From Chitinophagaceae bacterium (GTDB lineage: Bacteria > Bacteroidota > Bacteroidia > Chitinophagales > Chitinophagaceae), in NCBI GenBank assembly GCA_016710745.1, contig JADJVB010000010.1, positions 496,001-560,000 of the forward strand: a DNA stretch of 64,000 bases, in the 5' to 3' direction. The position numbers and the translations under genes were made by a program. Under the pieces are notes generated by a model. The model made no database searches and was not told where the DNA came from. It saw only the letters and a program-made list of their open reading frames with translations. This document shows, piece by piece, positions 63,855-64,000 of the stretch. Each line of letters begins with the position of its first letter. The first letter of the stretch is position 1.

Positions 63855-64000
63855 TCAGTTCTTTATTGGTAAAACGCATGATGGTATTATCGCCGGAAAG
63901 TTCCAGCATTTGAATGCTGCTTACCGAAAAATCTTTCCGGTCAACAACCACAACGATTGATTTAAACATCTCCTTCATCCCCTTTGAAACCGGCACCAGT
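63817..64000 (-). CDS. LolA-like outer-membrane lipoprotein carrier, C-terminal part (cut by window edge)
   Basis: The minus strand from the window edge encodes '...VVVVDRKDFSVSSIQMLE' and '...NTIMRFTNKELNVSIP' and ends 'DTLFDIK' with stop at 63817-63819. The strand pattern matches the end of a LolA-type periplasmic lipoprotein chaperone. In flexirubin/aryl-polyene loci such genes accompany pigment export. The start and most of the gene are outside the window. Confidence 0.65.
   Translation of the reverse strand, partial: LVPVSKGMKEMFKSIVVVVDRKDFSVSSIQMLELSGDNTIMRFTNKELNVSIPDTLFDIK

Overview
The window looks like a chromosome segment of a Bacteroidota bacterium, most probably family Chitinophagaceae. 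The reasons are: Bacteroidota promoter signatures (TTTG at -33 and TAnnTTTG at -7, best seen at 49476-49506), a type IX secretion C-terminal sorting domain on an M1 peptidase, an outer-membrane beta-barrel plus ECF sigma operon, DUF5606 and DUF4386 proteins, and a flexirubin / dialkylresorcinol pigment locus. No phage, plasmid, CRISPR array or insertion sequence was recognised. One tRNA (Asn, GTT) lies at 11270-11343 on the minus strand.

Layout. 1-11.2 kb: stand-alone genes (PhyH dioxygenase edge fragment, metallophosphoesterase, repeat-domain lipoprotein, serine hydrolase, GT-C-like membrane protein, rhodanese lipoprotein, cytochrome P450, an unknown exported protein interrupted by TGA). 11.2-12.4 kb: tRNA-Asn, a 57-codon small gene and a long hairpin element. 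12.4-25.5 kb: first half of the pigment locus. It holds a flavin halogenase/hydroxylase-like enzyme (minus strand) and a tightly packed plus-strand operon of two CrtI-like desaturases, a GT2-DUF2062 protein, an MMPL transporter fused to an acyltransferase and a methyltransferase, a C45-type Ntn hydrolase and AcpS. 25.6-31.1 kb: esterase, methyltransferase, DUF4386 protein, small beta-barrel and a LytS/LytR-type two-component pair. 31.4-36.2 kb: operon of outer-membrane barrel, ECF sigma, anti-sigma-like protein and two small exported proteins. 36.4-45.5 kb: DUF5606, M3 peptidase, an 81-bp tandem repeat, a Fur-family regulator, SCO and MerC proteins around a palindromic operator, GH25 lysozyme, M1 peptidase and lytic transglycosylase. 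45.6-53.5 kb: radical SAM, AI-2E permease, MarR, GHL10 hydrolase, DegT aminotransferase, rpoN and a membrane protein. 53.9-64 kb: second half of the pigment locus (DarA, DarB, two small unknowns, BtrH-like acyltransferase, ABC exporter, ACP, a ketosynthase with a chain-length-factor-like partner, a dehydratase, a lipoprotein and a LolA-like protein cut by the window edge).

How the pigment genes fit together (inference from family knowledge). AcpS would activate the ACP. The ketosynthase/CLF pair and the dehydratase would build the polyene chain. DarA/DarB would make the dialkylresorcinol. The BtrH-like and C45-like proteins and the PlsC domain are candidates for acyl transfer. The MMPL, ABC and LolA-like proteins are candidates for moving the lipid pigment to the outer membrane. 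The aryl-starter genes (ammonia-lyase, ligase) are not in the window and may lie beyond position 64000.

Sequence quality warning. At least seven one-base indels, mostly in homopolymers, split genes that must be intact in a living cell (two of them in rpoN). One further gene has an in-frame TGA. These are more likely sequencing or consensus errors than true pseudogenes, so split genes are described here as single units where the two halves could be joined.
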